Below are positions 63,401-64,000 of a stretch of 64,000 nucleotides of DNA, piece after piece. The notes below the pieces were generated by a model that was given only the letters and a program-made list of their open reading frames with translations, searched no databases and was not told where the DNA came from. Position 1 is the first letter of the stretch; every line of letters starts with the position of its first letter. Source of the stretch: Salvator merianae (taxonomy: Eukaryota; Chordata; Lepidosauria; Squamata; Teiidae); contig QVOM02000034.1 in NCBI GenBank assembly GCA_003586115.2, positions 126,391,936 to 126,455,935 of the forward strand. Reading direction: 5' to 3'. The translations under genes and the position numbers were made by a program.

Positions 63401-63935
63401 GCCTGTATGTAGTTAGTCAGTCTGTACAAGTTCTCTTTTGTAAACAATATAATGAAAAAGAACTAGCTTTGAGTTTTTCAGCCCAGGACCTGCAGCAGTC
63501 AGGCCTTGCAGTTGCCGTATGTGAAAACTTTGAGCACCCCCTTGTAATCCATGTGAGTGAATGATAGAAATCTGGTATAAAGTATGCAGAGTTGAAGGGA
63601 TGGTTTGCATCTGCATTTAACCTTGAACAGTTTTCACAATCTTGAGCTGAGTCATGTTCATTCAACCTAGCAGTTATTGTGAAAATGAAGAAACAGTGTG
63701 CCTACCTTGAGCCCCTTGGATGAAGAGTAGTGCAAAGATGTAACAGTCTTGATCTTTCAATTTTAAGAATGTTATTTTTCTGTTGCGTATAGCTCCAAGC
63801 ATTATGCCAGAAGAAATATCTGTGACATCCACCCCTAAGCGCCTCTCAGGTACACCTCAGGCAATGTCAACTCCAGCTGTTGTGCCAGTTGCTGAATCAG
63901 CTGAAGCTGTGGAAGCAAAGGCTGCTCTTAAGCAG
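48320..63935 (+). CDS. TPR: Nucleoprotein TPR, first 15 coding exons (677 codons), 3' partial
   Basis: TPR is the long coiled-coil filament of the nuclear pore basket. It binds NUP153 and MAD1 and acts in RNA and protein export and chromatin exclusion at pores. Exons: 48320-48470, 50786-50890, 51416-51489, 51832-51928, 52773-52876, 53385-53642, 54320-54400, 55597-55684, 56117-56257, 57867-57958, 58508-58705, 59519-59626, 60496-60722, 60949-61112, 63793-63935. All joins keep frame and have GT-AG borders. The translation is near identical to mammalian TPR in long blocks, such as [53 protein letters not shown] and [19 protein letters not shown]. Nearly all of it is heptad-rich coiled coil, broken near residue 370-395 by the Ala/Pro segment. 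The start [10 protein letters not shown] is the family N-terminus. The rest of the gene lies beyond the window. Confidence 0.97.
48696..48889. mobile_element. hAT-type non-autonomous element copy 2 (TPR intron 1)
   Basis: Left CAGTGATCACAACCTTTTTT, right TTGGGAATCACTG. It shares CATACCCCTTGGCAGCCCAT with copy 1 and the CCCTAAA(T/C)GTCCTG block near the right end. The 8-bp flanks do not match, so the target duplication has decayed or the borders differ. Confidence 0.7.
50786..50890 (+). CDS. TPR: TPR coding exon 2 (residues 51-85)
   Basis: 105 nt, acceptor GTTTTGCAG, donor TTA/GTAAGT. It encodes [20 protein letters not shown] and [15 protein letters not shown]. Confidence 0.96.
51416..51489 (+). 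CDS. TPR: TPR coding exon 3 (residues 86-110)
   Basis: 74 nt, acceptor CCCACCCAG, donor CAG/GTAGAA. It encodes [20 protein letters not shown] and HATIQ, ending in phase 0. It has no start codon of its own and was found by matching the family sequence. Confidence 0.94.
51832..51928 (+). CDS. TPR: TPR coding exon 4 (residues 111-142)
   Basis: 97 nt, acceptor TTTTCTTAAG, donor AATG/GTAAGC. It encodes [20 protein letters not shown] and [12 protein letters not shown]. Confidence 0.96.
52773..52876 (+). CDS. TPR: TPR coding exon 5 (residues 143-177)
   Basis: 104 nt, acceptor TTATTTGTAG, donor AAG/GTTAGT. It encodes [20 protein letters not shown] and [15 protein letters not shown]. Confidence 0.95.
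53385..53642 (+). CDS. TPR: TPR coding exon 6 (residues 178-263)
   Basis: 258 nt, acceptor TTTTTTTAG, donor GAG/GTAAAT, phase 0. It starts [20 protein letters not shown], with continuous heptads to [11 protein letters not shown]. Confidence 0.97.
54320..54400 (+). CDS. TPR: TPR coding exon 7 (residues 264-290)
   Basis: 81 nt, acceptor ACTTGTCAG, donor AAA/GTAAGC. It encodes [20 protein letters not shown] and KLSNLYK. Confidence 0.96.
54654..54781. mobile_element. Fold-back MITE, family M2 copy 2 (TPR intron 7)
   Basis: GGCCCTTTCTGCACTGATCC at the left and AATTAAGGGCC at the right, with CTATTCCAAACTATAATCTGG matching the M2 arm. About 128 bp, shorter and more decayed than copy 1. Confidence 0.6.
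55597..55684 (+). CDS. TPR: TPR coding exon 8 (residues 291-319)
   Basis: 88 nt, acceptor TTGTATTTAG, donor GAAG/GTGAGG. It encodes [20 protein letters not shown] and HKLLKEAGE. Confidence 0.96.
56117..56257 (+). CDS. TPR: TPR coding exon 9 (residues 320-366)
   Basis: 141 nt, acceptor ATTCACAG, donor AAAG/GTATGG. It encodes [20 protein letters not shown] through [15 protein letters not shown]. This is one of the less conserved stretches compared with mammalian TPR. Confidence 0.95.
57106..57121 (+). promoter_or_regulatory. CTCF-like motif in TPR intron 9
   Basis: GCGCCAGAGGGTGCTA matches the CTCF core with few changes and has the same plus orientation as the site at 36949. It lies beside a long inverted repeat. 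Confidence 0.4.
57144..57373. repeat. Inverted repeat, 17 bp arms, 196-nt spacer
   Basis: CTTATGAACTGCTCAGA at 57144-57160 and its exact complement at 57357-57373. It may mark the ends or an internal repeat of an unrecognised element. Confidence 0.7.
57867..57958 (+). CDS. TPR: TPR coding exon 10 (residues 367-397)
   Basis: 92 nt, acceptor TTTCTTTCAG, donor GAG/GTAGGA. It encodes [20 protein letters not shown] and [11 protein letters not shown], the near-invariant break in the coiled coil. Confidence 0.96.
58508..58705 (+). CDS. TPR: TPR coding exon 11 (residues 398-463)
   Basis: 198 nt, acceptor TTGGGACAG, donor AAG/GTTAGC, phase 0. It encodes [20 protein letters not shown] through [11 protein letters not shown]. 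Confidence 0.97.
59519..59626 (+). CDS. TPR: TPR coding exon 12 (residues 464-499)
   Basis: 108 nt, acceptor TGATTTACAG, donor CAG/GTTTGT, phase 0. It encodes [20 protein letters not shown] and [16 protein letters not shown]. Confidence 0.96.
60205..60244 (+). repeat. Alternating purine-pyrimidine tract ending in (AC)n
   Basis: ACACATGCGTGCGCACGCAC followed by an (AC)n run in TPR intron 12. The mix of GC and AC steps favours left-handed DNA and length instability. Confidence 0.8.
60496..60722 (+). CDS. TPR: TPR coding exon 13 (residues 500-574)
   Basis: 227 nt, acceptor TTCTTAAAG, donor CAAA/GTATGT, phase 2. It encodes [20 protein letters not shown], then the Ser cluster [10 protein letters not shown] and [20 protein letters not shown]. 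Confidence 0.97.
60949..61112 (+). CDS. TPR: TPR coding exon 14 (residues 575-629)
   Basis: 164 nt, acceptor TCTTTGGCAG, donor CAAA/GTAGGT. It encodes [20 protein letters not shown] through [20 protein letters not shown] and AIPLQ. Confidence 0.96.
61113..62379 (+). other. TPR: TPR intron 14, 5' part, GC-richer than its neighbours
   Basis: About 1.2 kb of relatively GC-rich sequence with several short ORFs just upstream of the DIRS-like RT relic and in the same orientation. It is probably the decayed gag end of the same element; no motif proves it. Confidence 0.3.
62380..63350 (+). mobile_element. DIRS-like retrotransposon reverse-transcriptase relic (TPR intron 14)
   Basis: Plus-strand frames carry tyrosine-recombinase-type (DIRS) RT features in order: [20 protein letters not shown], then [20 protein letters not shown] and LCFCIG (family pattern SLDL-DAYLHIPIHP...RFLRF), then [20 protein letters not shown], where YLDD has become TLGD, and QNKNSQ. 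At least two frame changes and stops break it. The gag-like part may begin near 61300. It is not functional. Confidence 0.6.
63793..63935 (+). CDS. TPR: TPR coding exon 15 (residues 630-677)
   Basis: 143 nt, acceptor TTGCGTATAG, donor CAG/GTACCA, phase 0. It encodes [20 protein letters not shown], then a Thr/Pro/Val-rich stretch to [11 protein letters not shown]. The Pro/Thr part is poorly conserved, but the STPKR and AKAALKQ anchors fit the family. It is the last exon in the window. Confidence 0.92.
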
Positions 63936-64000
63936 GTACCAACTGTTGTTTCTCTGAATACCTTCACCCATAACCAAAGGAACACTGTTCTATTCTTATC

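Noticed and set aside
1..64000. CRISPR arrays, bacterial operons, phage or plasmid features
   Set aside because: None seen. Spliced genes, SINEs and LINEs show that this is vertebrate nuclear DNA.

Overview
This is vertebrate nuclear DNA, most likely from a squamate reptile (lizard). It carries one conserved three-gene block with large introns and AT-rich spacers. The block is PDC (phosducin, plus strand), ODR4 (minus strand) and the 5' part of TPR (plus strand). From memory, human chromosome 1q31 has the same order and relative orientation. The squamate call is an inference from the repeats: CR1/L2-like LINEs, a tRNA-derived SINE, a DIRS-like reverse transcriptase relic, Penelope-like hammerhead relics, and many short elements with terminal inverted repeats. 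I cannot name the species.

Layout. 1-2608 is upstream sequence. 2631-8488 holds the three coding exons of PDC (251 aa). 8489-23157 is the convergent PDC/ODR4 spacer of about 14 kb, with no gene and many repeats. 23158-47119 holds all 13 coding exons of ODR4 on the minus strand, joining in frame to 448 codons with a C-terminal membrane anchor. 47120-48319 is the divergent ODR4/TPR promoter region, with YY1, NRF1 and CRE-like sites. 48320-63935 holds the first 15 coding exons of TPR (677 codons, about the first 29% of a protein near 2,360 aa); the gene continues past the right edge.

The exons were joined by hand, by matching conserved protein sequence, GT-AG borders and phase. Every junction keeps frame and all splice ends are ordinary except one. 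ODR4 intron 4 has a U12-type 5' splice site and branch point, but its only in-frame 3' end reads CG rather than AG or AC.

The genes are functionally unrelated. Phosducin binds transducin beta-gamma in photoreceptors, ODR4 is an ER membrane protein that supports folding and trafficking, and TPR is the coiled-coil nuclear basket protein of the nuclear pore. ODR4 and TPR plausibly share a housekeeping promoter. I found no new gene system. The most interesting items are the U12 intron, a three-level nested transposon with a clean 11-bp target duplication, several inverted-repeat element families sharing GG(G)CC ends, two CTCF-like motifs, and an exon-like ORF in PDC intron 1.
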